Source: Natrinema sp. CBA1119 (lineage in GTDB: Archaea > Halobacteriota > Halobacteria > Halobacteriales > Natrialbaceae). Taken from it: a stretch of DNA of 64,000 bases. Under the pieces are notes generated by a model. The model ran no database searches. It was not told where the DNA came from and worked only from the letters and a program-made list of their open reading frames with translations. Of this stretch, positions 44,691 to 54,205 are shown piece after piece. How positions within the stretch are numbered: position 1 is the first letter of the stretch; each line of letters starts with the position of its first letter. Location: NCBI RefSeq assembly GCF_002572525.1, contig NZ_PDBS01000001.1:310001-374000 (forward strand), read 5' to 3'. The translations under genes were made by a program, and so were the position numbers.

Positions 44691-47450
44691 CTACAGCTCG
44701 GGGACGTTCATGTGGAACCCTTCGGAACGGGACTCGACCAAGCAGAGGTGGTAGCCGTCCTTCCGCGAGAGGTTGACGTAACTCAGTTTCGAGCCCCGGC
44801 TGAGGAAGCCTCCGCTCGTGGCCTGCTCGGCCACCTCGAGCGCGCCGGGTTCGAAGTAACTCGAGGTGACGGCGATCGCGGCCGCCAGATCCGGATAGTT
44901 CGCCTTCACTGCAGAGGCGGCTTCCTCGAGTTCGCCGAGGAGTTCCTGCGTCGCCGGCTCCCGCGAGTCGTTGAGCGTGACCAGCACGAGCGGATTCCCC
45001 ATTTTGTCGTAGGCGACGACATCGAAGGTGACCTGATCGGGCACGTCCTCGGTCTCGTCGTCCGCGAGCGAGATGGTCGCGCCGAGTTCGGCCCGGTCGA
45101 TCCGCGGAATCGCGTCATAGAGGTCGCCCAGTCCGTCCGCGTTGCCGGTGTCGCGAATCTCGTAGAGCAGCATCTCGGTGACCCAGTCGACGAACCGGTA
45201 CTCCATCGTCGACTCGAGGAACTCCTCGTAGGGCGTCCCGTCGACGGCGGCGTCGGTCGAATCGAACCCGGTGTGGTGTTCCAGTCGGAGGTTTGACGCG
45301 ACCTCGCTGCGATCCGCGTTGCCGCCGTGAGCTGTCTCGAGGGTCGGCTGACTCTTCGACCCGTACCGAACGAAGAGGTTCGTCCCCGAGAGCGCCTGCT
45401 GGGGCGAGAGCTGGGTGCCCGCGCTCGCTCCGGTTTCCGTCTCGCCGACCTCGCGCTGACGGGCGCGTTGCAGTTCCGTCTCGAGCTCCTCGATCCGCGC
45501 CTGGAGCCGCTCGACGGTCCCGGAGAGATCCTCGTTTTTCGACTGCAGCCGGTCGCGTTCGGCCTCGAGTTCGTCCGCTTTCGCGACGAGCGCGTCGCGG
45601 TGCTCCTGTAGCGTCTCGACCTTCTCGGTGAGGGCCACGACCCGTTCGTCGCTCGGGTCGGTCGCGTCGGCGGCCTCACTCCGTGAACGCTCCGACTCAG
45701 GGTCCTGGGATCGTCCCGTTCGCGACCCGGACGCGGCTGCGGGCGACGTTTCCGACGTCTCGGCCGCCGAGTCCTTCGGGTCCGATCGAGCGTCGTTCGA
45801 CGGGGTGTCGGCCGGGTTCGACGACTGCACCGACGAGGATCGGTCCGGCGACGATTGATCCGATTTCGCCTCGCGTCCGCCCGCACTCGAGTCGGAAACC
45901 GCCTCGCTGTTCTCCGGATCGATCGAGGGAATGCGTCGCGTCTCGCGCCACTCTTCTTCCCGTTCGAACTGTTCCTCGAGGCCGTCCTCCGCGCTCACCT
46001 CCTCGCCCGCGGTTGCGGGGTCGTCGTCGGACGACTCCATTGCCGATGTCTCATCGTCTTCGTCCGCCCCACGGTCTTCGTCCGCGTCGTCCTCGTCGAC
46101 CCAGGAAATATCGTTCTGATCGAGTTCCTCGGCCGCCGCCTCGACCTCCGCGAGGTCGGGACTCGAAGCGGACCCGTCGTCCGATGTCGGTCGTGGATCA
46201 TCGGTGTCGGCGCCGTCGACCTCGGCGGAATCCACAGTTTCGGTCGGATCTACGGCCGTCTCGGTGGACGCTGTAGTCGTCTCCGTGGTCGTCGACGGCT
46301 CGCTCTCAGTGCTGTCACCGTCCGTCGGATCTGGCGTGGTACCCTCGTCGGCCGACGACCCTTCGACTCCCGACTCCGCCGATGTTGACTCCGACTCCGA
46401 TTTGGAGCCGATCGATCCAGTGGATCCGGTGTCGGGATCCGCGTACGCTGTCGACTCGGTCTCCGCGCGCGCGTCCTGCTCTGCTGGGGTGCGTTCGTTG
46501 TCCGCAGCGGTCTCGTCCGGATCAGAGGCCGGATCGAGATCGACGGACAGCCCCGAATCGGTAATGCCCGCAGTGGCCGACTCCGGCTCCGCTTCGCTTT
46601 CGTCGGTCGTCGTGATACCAGTCGCCTCCCCCGTCAGGTCGATCTCCGAGGACAGCGTCGGCTCGTCGTCGGCAGCTTCTTCGATTGCGTCGCTCCCGGC
46701 CGCGTCGTCGGTGGCGACTGGGTCAGTGTCCGAGACGTCGATCGGGTCGATCGACGGGGTCGGTGAGTCAGTAGCTGAGTCAGTGGTCGGATCGGATGCC
46801 GAATCGGGAGCCGGGGACAGGTCGGCAGCGCCCGCGTCGACGGGTGGGTCAACCGTCTCGGCGTCCGTTGTCGGATCCGTCTCCGACCTCGAGCCGGTGT
46901 CGGCGTCGGCCGTCCCCGGAACGTCGACGACATCGATCTCGACGTCGGTGACCGCGTAGATGCCGACCTCGTCGGCCGCTCGCTCGAAGGCATCGTCCCC
47001 GGTGTGCAGCCGTTCGGCGTTGCCGATGTAGGCCGCGGCCATGCGGCGACCGCCGTAGTAGACGGCGTAGTAGTCGCCGCTGAGCACGTTCTCGCTCAGT
47101 TCGATGTAGCCGGTGAACGAACCGCTTTGCAGCGTGCCGTCGACCTCGCGAAGCGGTGTCTCGTTCGTATAGTATTTCGCCCGCGGCTCGCCGCCACGTT
47201 CTTCCATCGTACAGAGTAAGGGGAGTGACGGGTGGGGTGCCTCGTACCGAGTGCCCGAGGCAGTCTCGAAGTCCGCAATGTCGCCATCGATGATGCCGAC
47301 GATGCGGCCGTTGAGCATAAAGAGCCACGTGCCCGTCGCCGATACTGCACCGGAGAAATCACCATCAGCGAGATCGGAGAGACCGTCGAAACCGCCGTTG
47401 AATGGGCGGGAGTCCCACTCCTCGACGCGCTCTTGCGTGCGCGAGTCCAT
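44691..47450 (-). CDS. Long acidic protein with conserved ends (DUF7527-like)
   Basis: A 919-residue protein. The N-terminal 165 residues are a compact domain (GTWLFMLNGRIVGIIDGDIA, then AKYYTNETPLREVDGTLQSG). Roughly 400 residues of Asp/Glu/Ser/Thr low complexity follow, then a coiled coil near 610-670 (VETLQEHRDALVAKADELEA). A folded C-terminal domain completes it (LFVRYGSKSQPTLETAHGG, then FVDWVTEMLLYEIRDTGNAD, then DVVAYDKMGNPLVLVTL). The C-terminal block has a strand-Asp-strand pattern like PD-(D/E)XK folds. No signal peptide. It matches my memory of DUF7527 proteins; function unknown. Start ATG 47450. Confidence 0.7.
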   Translation of the reverse strand: MDSRTQERVEEWDSRPFNGGFDGLSDLADGDFSGAVSATGTWLFMLNGRIVGIIDGDIADFETASGTRYEAPHPSLPLLCTMEERGGEPRAKYYTNETPLREVDGTLQSGSFTGYIELSENVLSGDYYAVYYGGRRMAAAYIGNAERLHTGDDAFERAADEVGIYAVTDVEIDVVDVPGTADADTGSRSETDPTTDAETVDPPVDAGAADLSPAPDSASDPTTDSATDSPTPSIDPIDVSDTDPVATDDAAGSDAIEEAADDEPTLSSEIDLTGEATGITTTDESEAEPESATAGITDSGLSVDLDPASDPDETAADNERTPAEQDARAETESTAYADPDTGSTGSIGSKSESESTSAESGVEGSSADEGTTPDPTDGDSTESEPSTTTETTTASTETAVDPTETVDSAEVDGADTDDPRPTSDDGSASSPDLAEVEAAAEELDQNDISWVDEDDADEDRGADEDDETSAMESSDDDPATAGEEVSAEDGLEEQFEREEEWRETRRIPSIDPENSEAVSDSSAGGREAKSDQSSPDRSSSVQSSNPADTPSNDARSDPKDSAAETSETSPAAASGSRTGRSQDPESERSRSEAADATDPSDERVVALTEKVETLQEHRDALVAKADELEAERDRLQSKNEDLSGTVERLQARIEELETELQRARQREVGETETGASAGTQLSPQQALSGTNLFVRYGSKSQPTLETAHGGNADRSEVASNLRLEHHTGFDSTDAAVDGTPYEEFLESTMEYRFVDWVTEMLLYEIRDTGNADGLGDLYDAIPRIDRAELGATISLADDETEDVPDQVTFDVVAYDKMGNPLVLVTLNDSREPATQELLGELEEAASAVKANYPDLAAAIAVTSSYFEPGALEVAEQATSGGFLSRGSKLSYVNLSRKDGYHLCLVESRSEGFHMNVPEL

Positions 47451-47507
47451 ACGTCAACAAGCGGGAACCACACCAAATACGTTTCGCCTAGACGACCGCG
47501 CTATTTT

Positions 47508-47786
47508 CTATATCTTCGATTCTGCGTCCTCGGCGAGTTCCTTCATCCGCTTGCCGATCCGACCGGCGCTCGAGAACTCGTCTTCGCTCATGGCGCTCGC
47601 GAGCGCGTTGCCGAGGACGAAGACCGCGTGTTTGTGTTCGCTCTTTGATTTGTGGACGTGCGAGGGGTCGACATCGAGCTGTCGGTAGTGATCGAACAGC
47701 GTCTCGTCGACCTCCTCGCGCTCCGAGAAGTACTCCATGATGACGACGAGTTCTTCGTGAAGCTCGAGGAGTTCGTCTTTATGCAT
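47508..47786 (-). CDS. UPF0058 family protein
   Basis: A 92-residue helical protein of the UPF0058 family: MHKDELLELHEELVVIMEYF, then DVDPSHVHKSKSEHKHAVFV and LGNALASAMSED. The conserved His residues suggest metal binding, though it is unproven. The family is restricted to Euryarchaeota. ATG 47786 gives the family N-terminus; another ATG two codons upstream at 47792 is possible. It is transcribed in the same direction as the downstream long acidic protein but with a separate-looking gap. Confidence 0.85.
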   Translation of the reverse strand: MHKDELLELHEELVVIMEYFSEREEVDETLFDHYRQLDVDPSHVHKSKSEHKHAVFVLGNALASAMSEDEFSSAGRIGKRMKELAEDAESKI

Positions 47787-47855
47787 ACCCACGTGTAAGA
47801 ACGGTTTCGATTTAAGCGTTGTGTGGCCGACGGTCGCAATAACGACCGGGAGCGC

Positions 47856-48515
47856 TCAGTGGGCCGATACGTCCGGTTCGCTGTCAGCCCGACGAGAGAC
47901 GGTGAGTGCCAGCGAGAGGATCCAGCCGCCGAACGCGAGGGCAGCGACGAATTCGGGGACGGCGAACCACGTTCCGGTATCGATTGCACCGCCGAGGGAC
48001 ACCAGCCAGCCCAGCCACGCAACAGGGTGGACGATTCCGAGCCAGAATGAGGTGACCGCGAGACGGCCATCGCCGGCCAGCGCCGCACCGGTACCGTATA
48101 TCCACCCCGCAAACGGTGCCACGCCGAACACGGTCAGTGCCGCGAGGCCGTGCAAACTCGTCTCGAGGTAGAGGGTCGTGTGTTCGAGGAAGAAGATCCC
48201 GACGCCGATCATCCCGACGACGGCGACCGCGAGTAGCGCGACGCCGACGCGCTCGAGGCGATTTCGACTCTCGAGCCACAGCCGCCACGCGAAGGGGAAA
48301 CCGAGCAGTCCGCCGACGATCAGTCCACCGTTGAACAGGAGAAACGTCGGCGCGCCGTATCGACCCATATCGGAAAGCGCCCGTCCGTGCCACGTGAACG
48401 TCTCGGGCGGTGCAACGATCGTGGCGAGCACGATCGCACCCAGTGAGACGATCGGCCCGGCGAACCCACAGTACGTCGCGATCCGTCTCCTGGTCGCCAT
48501 AGCCCTGACTCGCAT
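47856..48515 (-). CDS. DUF998-type membrane protein
   Basis: A 219-residue protein with six hydrophobic helices: AGPIVSLGAIVLATIVAPPE near the start, FNGGLIVGGLLGFPFAWRLW, ALLAVAVVGMIGVGIFFLEH, LAALTVFGVAPFAGWIYGTG, a helix with FWLGIVHPVAWLGWLVSLGG, and FVAALAFGGWILSLALTVS. The pattern and the ALSDMG segment match DUF998 proteins. Role unknown, probably an integral membrane protein of unclear transport or sensing type. Three in-frame starts exist within 30 bases (48530, 48515, 48500); I chose the middle one without strong evidence. Confidence 0.8.
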   Translation of the reverse strand: MRVRAMATRRRIATYCGFAGPIVSLGAIVLATIVAPPETFTWHGRALSDMGRYGAPTFLLFNGGLIVGGLLGFPFAWRLWLESRNRLERVGVALLAVAVVGMIGVGIFFLEHTTLYLETSLHGLAALTVFGVAPFAGWIYGTGAALAGDGRLAVTSFWLGIVHPVAWLGWLVSLGGAIDTGTWFAVPEFVAALAFGGWILSLALTVSRRADSEPDVSAH

Positions 48516-48719
48516 GTGAACATCAATCAACGTGACTATTCGGATCGATGATTCTGGTGAGAGCGAACGGTTGTGCAGTCGAAAGCGATCGTGTAGATGA
48601 AAGCAGCCGTGTCAAACCGATTCGGGGACGGCCGACAGAAACGGGTCTCGAACGACAGATCCGAACAGACAGGCGAGGGCCGCTGGAAGACGAAAGGGGG
48701 AGGAGTCCTGACTCGACGC

Positions 48720-49187
48720 TCAGAGTTCGACGCCGCTGGGGATGAGACTGTGTTGCCGGAGCAGGCTCCCCTCGTCGTCGTAGACGAGAAACGTTCGTTT
48801 CTCGTAGTCGACGAACGAGTCACCGTCGAGCGTGATCTCGACCGCGTACCGGCCCTCGTCGTCAGCGGCATCGCCGTACCCGCGCGCGGCCTGAATGAAC
48901 TGGAGGACGTCGGCGGCGTCCTCGTTGAGTTCGAGAATGAACTCGCCGGTGATACGATTAGTAACGCTCACTACCCCCGCAGTGTCGTCCGCTAGCGGCC
49001 CCTGTAATCGGAGGGCTACGTCCGTTTCGCTCGCCTCGAGAACGTCGCCGCCGGGACCGGTCAGGCGCTCGCGAAGCATCGTCGCCGGGCCGGTGAAATC
49101 GATCGATACCACGGGCTTTTTGGGTTCGCCGCCGGTCTCGACCCAGTCAATATGAGTGACATCTAACGTGAAGTGCTCGCGCCTCAT
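48720..49187 (-). CDS. DUF5793 family protein
   Basis: A 155-residue acidic protein: MRREHFTLDVTHIDWVETGG, then PVVSIDFTGPATMLRERLTG, then VVSVTNRITGEFILELNEDA. It matches the haloarchaeal DUF5793 family. Several strands are followed by a C-terminal half ending in FLVYDDEGSLLRQHSLIPSG. No signal peptide or membrane segment. Start is ATG 49187, which gives the family N-terminus; the longer frame from 49232 crosses the promoter. Transcribed divergently from pilB. Function unknown. Confidence 0.85.
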   Translation of the reverse strand: MRREHFTLDVTHIDWVETGGEPKKPVVSIDFTGPATMLRERLTGPGGDVLEASETDVALRLQGPLADDTAGVVSVTNRITGEFILELNEDAADVLQFIQAARGYGDAADDEGRYAVEITLDGDSFVDYEKRTFLVYDDEGSLLRQHSLIPSGVEL

Positions 49188-49410
49188 TCCGTACCTGTTG
49201 CTTCGGACTCCCGCGGTATGAACGTAACGCACGGCAAATTATGTAAGCGGCCGTAATTCGAAGCGCAATTCATCAATAGTGGTTGATAATTCGCCACGAT
49301 ATCGTGAGCACGGCGATTCGTCACACTGACTCGAAGCGGGCAATCTACACGTCGGTCGGCCGTCTCCTTTATGCCAGTCGCGTCCGGACGTGTCACGAAA
49401 CCCGCGATCG

Positions 49411-51339
49411 ATGGACTCCTCAGATCACAACGGCTCGGGCGGAGCGAGAACCAACGGCGAGAGCAACGTCGGCACCCGCCTATCCGATGATTCCGCGGCT
49501 ACTGACACCGACGGTTCGGATGTGGCCGCCGGCGACCGACTCGAGTCGACGATCGACGCCGCTCGGCGCACGCTCCGACGGTTCGTCGAGACCCTCCGGG
49601 GGTCAACCGTGGACATTGGCGCCTACGAGCCAAGCAGTCACGGTCCGCTGGTCACGTTCGACGACCCCCAGGGGCTCGAGGAGATCGACCGCTACTGGGT
49701 CGACGCGCCGTTTTCGTTCGTCTCGATCGGCTACGACCACGACGCCAGCGAACACCGGTACCGGACCGTCGAACCGACGCTCCGCGACGAGGAGGCGGTC
49801 CTGCTCGAGACGCTGCTCGAAGACGTTCGCGATCCACTGTTGTACCGCGAGGACGAGGGCAACGACATCGAATCGCTGCTCCGGGAGACGATCAGGGAGT
49901 TTCTGGCGCACTACGGGGCGGAGATCGACACGGCGACGTTCTACCGCCTGTTTTATTTCATACACCGGGACTTCCGGGGGTACGGCCCGCTCGACCCGAT
50001 CATGCACGACCCGCACGTCGAGGATATATCCTGTGACGGCTACGAGTTGCCCCTCTTCGTCTACCACGACGAGTATACCGACATCGCGACGAACGTCTCC
50101 TTCGAGAAGGCCGCACTCGATCGGTTCGTCGTCCGGCTGGCCCAACACTCCGGCCGACACATCTCCATCGGCGACCCGATGGTCGAGACGACCCTCCCCG
50201 ACGGCTCCCGGGCCGAACTCGCGCTGGGCGAGGAGGTGACGCCGCGTGGCTCGGCCTTTACGATCCGGAAGTACGCTGACGAACCGTTCACGCCGATCGA
50301 TCTGCTCGAGTACGGCACGTTCGACGTCGAACAGTTGGCCTACCTCTGGCTCGCGATCGAGCACAACAAGAGCCTGCTCTTCGCGGGCGGCACCGCGTCG
50401 GGGAAGACGACCAGCATGAACGCCATCTCGATGTTCATCCCGCCTCGATCGAAGGTGGTGACGATCGAGGACACCCGCGAACTCCAGTTATCTCACGACA
50501 ACTGGCTCTCCTCGATCACGCGCGAGCGAGTTCACGAGGGAACCGACGTGACGATGTACGACCTGTTGCGATCCGCGCTCAGGCACCGCCCCGAGTACAT
50601 CATCGTCGGCGAGGTCCGCGGCGAGGAAGCGATGACCCTCTTTCAGGCGATGAACACCGGCCACACGACGTACTCGACGATGCACGCCGATTCGGTGCAG
50701 ACGGCCATCAACCGGCTCGAGAACGAGCCGATCAACGTTCCCCGGTCGATGGTCCAGAGCCTCGACGTGCTCGCGGTGCAGACGCTGACGCGAACGGGCG
50801 ATCAGCGCGTGCGCCGGAACAAGGTCCTCGCGGAGATCGAAGGCGTCGACCAGCGGACCGGCGAACTCGATTACTCGACGGCTTACACGTGGAACGGCGA
50901 GACCGACAGTTTTCGGAGCGCCGGCAGCAAGCTCCTCTCGGAGATCCGGGACGAACGCGGCTGGAGCCAACAGGAGCTACTAACCGAACTCGCGAACCGA
51001 AAGCGGTTCCTCGAGTACCTTCAGGCAAACGGTATCGCCGACTACCGCCGCTTTACTGCGCTCGTCAACGAGTACTACAGCGACCCAGATCGGATCCTCG
51101 AGACGATCGCGGACGAAACTGCGGCCGACGTGGAGGATACCGCGGACAATGTGGACGTCGCTGCTGACGATATGGCCGTTGCTGCGGACGACGTAGACGA
51201 TGCGACGAACCGGGCTGCTGCTGCGGACGGGACCGCCGATGAGCCGACCGGTGACGACGATAGCGGTCCCACCCGCCTCGATTCGGGAAGTGCAAACGGA
51301 TCGATCGGAACTGAGAGCGACGACGCTCGAGACCGATGA
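49411..51339 (+). CDS. pilB: Type IV pilus assembly ATPase (PilB/GspE-like)
   Basis: A 642-residue secretion ATPase. A long Ser/Asp-rich N-terminus precedes the N-terminal domain (FYRLFYFIHRDFRGYGPLDP). The ATPase core has the Walker A GGTASGKTTSMNA near residue 326, the Asp box VVTIEDTREL, and Walker B YIIVGEVRGEE near 398 with the His box HTTYSTMHAD. The tail is disordered and Ala/Asp-rich. It powers pilus or archaellum-like assembly with PilC. A TATA-like TTTATG near 49368 favours ATG 49411; the GTG at 49390 would start upstream of the expected transcript. Its end overlaps pilC by ATGA. Confidence 0.88.
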   Translation: MDSSDHNGSGGARTNGESNVGTRLSDDSAATDTDGSDVAAGDRLESTIDAARRTLRRFVETLRGSTVDIGAYEPSSHGPLVTFDDPQGLEEIDRYWVDAPFSFVSIGYDHDASEHRYRTVEPTLRDEEAVLLETLLEDVRDPLLYREDEGNDIESLLRETIREFLAHYGAEIDTATFYRLFYFIHRDFRGYGPLDPIMHDPHVEDISCDGYELPLFVYHDEYTDIATNVSFEKAALDRFVVRLAQHSGRHISIGDPMVETTLPDGSRAELALGEEVTPRGSAFTIRKYADEPFTPIDLLEYGTFDVEQLAYLWLAIEHNKSLLFAGGTASGKTTSMNAISMFIPPRSKVVTIEDTRELQLSHDNWLSSITRERVHEGTDVTMYDLLRSALRHRPEYIIVGEVRGEEAMTLFQAMNTGHTTYSTMHADSVQTAINRLENEPINVPRSMVQSLDVLAVQTLTRTGDQRVRRNKVLAEIEGVDQRTGELDYSTAYTWNGETDSFRSAGSKLLSEIRDERGWSQQELLTELANRKRFLEYLQANGIADYRRFTALVNEYYSDPDRILETIADETAADVEDTADNVDVAADDMAVAADDVDDATNRAAAADGTADEPTGDDDSGPTRLDSGSANGSIGTESDDARDR

Positions 51340-53450
51340 GACTCGTCACCGTCGGTCCGCTGGCGTTCGCGCTGCTGCTCTGTGCGCTGGTCGTGATCGC
51401 CAGAGACGCCGACCGCGTCGATCGGGCCATGAGCCGGATCGCGATCCAGCTCTTCGGGAGCACTGTCGATGCGGTCCGCGGCGAGCGCCCGGACAGGCAA
51501 GCGGCGTTACGAGCCGCACGGGTTCCGACGACCGGCCGCGATTACGGGTCGAAGACGCTACTGTACGCCGCCATCACCGCCGTCGCCGGCTCGATTCTCG
51601 GAATCTACGCGATCTGGGGCCTCCTCGTTCTCCTCTCGATCGATCCCGACACGCTGCGGGCGGCGCTCCCGGACCCGCTCGGGTTCCTCGCGGCCATGGG
51701 CGGGCTCCCGTCCCTGTCGCTGGTCGAACTCGTGGTCCTCTTCTGTGGTTCCGCGCTCACGCTCGGGGCCGTGGCCGGCTACGCCACCTACTGGTTCCGA
51801 TGGTGGTATCCGGGGTACGTCGCTGATGCCCGCGCCCGACGGATCGAGGCAGGATTACCCGCGCTGGTCGCCTTTATCTACGCGCTCTCGCGGAGCGGCA
51901 TGGCGTTCCCAGCGGTCGTCCGCGTCGTCGCCGATCAGCAGGACACCTACGGCGAGGCCGCCGCGGAGTTTTCGGTCGCACTCCGGAGCATGGACACGTT
52001 CGGCACCGACGTCATCACCGCCCTCCAGACGATGGGGCGGCGCTCGCCCAGCCCGCAGTTCCGCGAGTTCACCGAGAACCTCGTCAGCGTCCTCCAGAGC
52101 GGGCAGGGGCTCTCGCCGTTCCTCGAGCGCCAGTATCAGGACTACCGCGAGGACGCCGAATCCCAGCAGGAAAGCGCCCTCGATCTGCTCGGGACGCTGG
52201 CCGAAGCCTACGTCACGGTGCTGGTCGCGGGGCCGCTCTTTCTGATCACCATTCTCGTCGTCATGGGGATCGCCGGCGACGACACGTTCGGGCAGTTACG
52301 GCTGTTCGTCTACCTCGTCTTGCCCCTGGCGAACGTCGGCTTCATGGTGTATCTGAGTACGGTGACCGACAAGCTCGACCCCAGCAACGGGGTCGCCAGG
52401 GAGTCGCCCGCCGTCGACGCGCCGTCCGTCAATGCGGCTCCCTCCGGCGTCGAACAACGGGCTGACGGCGGGCGCGGAACGGAGAGGGATGCCGCCACCG
52501 GGCCGACCCCGACTCCGCACCCGAACGTCGAACGGGTGCGGTACTACCGCCTGCTGGCCGGGATCCGCGATCGGTTCGGCCACCCGATTCGAACGCTCGT
52601 CGAGCGGCCGACGCTCACGCTCGCGATCACCGTCCCGATCGTGCTCGGAGCACTGGTCGGTCAGCTCCCGACGGCGCTCGAGGGCGGGTTCGACGCGACG
52701 GCGGTCGACGACACCGTCGCCGTCGGGGCTTTCGGAGTCCTGACCATCTTCGCGATCGCCTACGAACTCCACCGTCGCCGGCTCGCGGCGATCGAAGGCG
52801 CGGTCCCGGATCTGCTCGATCGACTCGCCAGCGTCAACGAGGCCGGCCTGTCGATCGTCGCGTCGATCGGCCGCGTTCGAGGGTCCGATCTCGGGCCGCT
52901 CGGTCCCGAACTCGACCGGATCTGGAACGACATCCAGTGGGGTGCCGATCTCCAGACGGCGCTCGGCCGATTCGAGGGTCGCGTCGGTACCCGTTCGATC
53001 TCCCGGGTCGTCACCCTGCTCACCGAGTCGATGAAGGCCAGCGGCAACCTCGAGACCACCCTCCGAATCGCCGCGCGGCAAGCGGCGGCGGATCGCCGTC
53101 TCGAGCGCGAGCGCAAGCAGGCGATGGTCGAGTACATGGTGGTCGTCTACGTCTCGTTTCTGGTCTTCCTGTTCATCATCGCCGTGCTCGCCGGCTATCT
53201 GATCCCGAACCTCCCGACCGGGGGTGCGGAGCTACCCGCCGCGTCCGGCTCCGGAATCAGCGGCCTGAGCGGGTTCTCCCAGGTCAGTGCCGACGCCTAC
53301 GCCATGCTCTTCTACCACGCGACCCTCGTTCAGGGAACGTTCTCGGGGTTAATCGCCGGCCAGTTGAGCACCGGGGATGTCGGAGCGGGCACGAAACACG
53401 CCGCCGCCATGATCGGGCTCTCCGTGCTGGTCTTCGCGATTTTGCTCTGA
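51336..53450 (+). CDS. pilC: Type IV pilus membrane protein (PilC/TadC-like)
   Basis: A 704-residue integral membrane protein with two GspF/TadC repeats. The first repeat has LPALVAFIYALSRSGMAFPA, then FLERQYQDYREDAESQQE, followed by membrane helices at ILVVMGIAGDDTFGQLRLFV. The second has GAVPDLLDRLASVNEAGLSI, with helices at ALVGQLPTALEGG and VVVYVSFLVFLFIIAVLAGY. It forms the platform for the PilB motor. Overlap with pilB implies an operon. No pilin gene is close, so the pilus subunits must be encoded elsewhere. Confidence 0.9.
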   Translation: MRLVTVGPLAFALLLCALVVIARDADRVDRAMSRIAIQLFGSTVDAVRGERPDRQAALRAARVPTTGRDYGSKTLLYAAITAVAGSILGIYAIWGLLVLLSIDPDTLRAALPDPLGFLAAMGGLPSLSLVELVVLFCGSALTLGAVAGYATYWFRWWYPGYVADARARRIEAGLPALVAFIYALSRSGMAFPAVVRVVADQQDTYGEAAAEFSVALRSMDTFGTDVITALQTMGRRSPSPQFREFTENLVSVLQSGQGLSPFLERQYQDYREDAESQQESALDLLGTLAEAYVTVLVAGPLFLITILVVMGIAGDDTFGQLRLFVYLVLPLANVGFMVYLSTVTDKLDPSNGVARESPAVDAPSVNAAPSGVEQRADGGRGTERDAATGPTPTPHPNVERVRYYRLLAGIRDRFGHPIRTLVERPTLTLAITVPIVLGALVGQLPTALEGGFDATAVDDTVAVGAFGVLTIFAIAYELHRRRLAAIEGAVPDLLDRLASVNEAGLSIVASIGRVRGSDLGPLGPELDRIWNDIQWGADLQTALGRFEGRVGTRSISRVVTLLTESMKASGNLETTLRIAARQAAADRRLERERKQAMVEYMVVVYVSFLVFLFIIAVLAGYLIPNLPTGGAELPAASGSGISGLSGFSQVSADAYAMLFYHATLVQGTFSGLIAGQLSTGDVGAGTKHAAAMIGLSVLVFAILL

Positions 53451-53554
53451 CCGGCAGCCCCGCGGGAGCCGCGGCGGACTCGCCATCCGCCCGACGACTG
53501 TGGTGTCGATGTAGAAACGCTTTAGTCCCCGACGACGGAAGCGGTAGTGGGAAG

Positions 53555-53685
53555 CGCACGGCCGCAAATCCGACTGTGTCACCCCCTCTTTCGGGTGGCT
53601 TGGGATTGCGGAAGTGCACGGCGAGAGCCACGTACTGTCGGACAGCGCGACTCCCGACGCGGGAGCAGTGACTGTCGCTCGACAG
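53555..53685 (+). promoter_or_regulatory. Structured leader region before rpsO
   Basis: Several hairpins lie between pilC and rpsO. One pairs GCAC..CCGCAA (from 53556) with TTGCGG..GTGC (to about 53618), with an inner CACCC/GGGTG stem. Others are CTGTC-G-GACAG (53635-53645), CTCCC-GACGC-GGGAG (53651-53665) and CTGTCG-CT-CGACAG (53672-53685). They may form a structured 5' leader of the ribosomal operon. Confidence 0.4.
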
Positions 53686-53723
53686 ACGACACTCGCGGTC
53701 AGTGCGATTCCTATCCTCAACCA

Positions 53724-54200
53724 ATGGCACGAATGCACACCCGCCGTCGCGGCTCGTCCGGTTCGGACAAGCCGTCGGCAGACGAACCGCCGGAGTGGAG
53801 CGACGTCGACTCGGACGATATCGAAGCCCGAGTCGTCGAACTGGCAGAACAGGGCCACGATCCCAGTCAGGTCGGGATGAAGCTGCGTGACGAAGGCGTC
53901 ACCGGCACGCCCGTCCCGGACGTCAAGTTGGCGACCGGGAAGAAGATTACCGAGATCCTCGAGGAGAACGACGCGAAATCGGAGTTCCCCGAGGACCTCC
54001 GGAACCTCATGATCCGTGCCGTGCGCCTGCGCGAGCACGTCCGTGAGAACCAGCAGGACTTCCAGAACAAGCGCGCCCTGCAGAACACCGAAGCGAAGGT
54101 TCGCCGCCTGGTCAAGTACTACCGCGGCGACGAAATCGCGCCCGACTTCCAGTACTCCTACGAGGTCGCGACCGAGCTGCTCGAACTCGAGGACGAATAA
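53724..54200 (+). CDS. rpsO: 30S ribosomal protein S15 (S13e)
   Basis: A 158-residue archaeal S15: MARMHTRRRGSSGSDKPSAD, then VELAEQGHDPSQVGMKLRDE and MIRAVRLREHVRENQQDFQN, the 16S-binding helices. It begins with the archaeal S13e-type N-terminal extension. Start ATG 53724; the upstream frame lacks conserved sequence. It leads the operon rpsO-recJ-pcc1-rps3ae, a standard haloarchaeal group. Confidence 0.96.
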   Translation: MARMHTRRRGSSGSDKPSADEPPEWSDVDSDDIEARVVELAEQGHDPSQVGMKLRDEGVTGTPVPDVKLATGKKITEILEENDAKSEFPEDLRNLMIRAVRLREHVRENQQDFQNKRALQNTEAKVRRLVKYYRGDEIAPDFQYSYEVATELLELEDE

Positions 54201-54205
54201 CCCGC

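Noticed and set aside
46204-46959. Ser/Val-rich plus-strand frame inside the long acidic protein gene
   Set aside because: It mirrors the Asp/Glu/Thr repeats of the real minus-strand gene; no start context or homologous motif.
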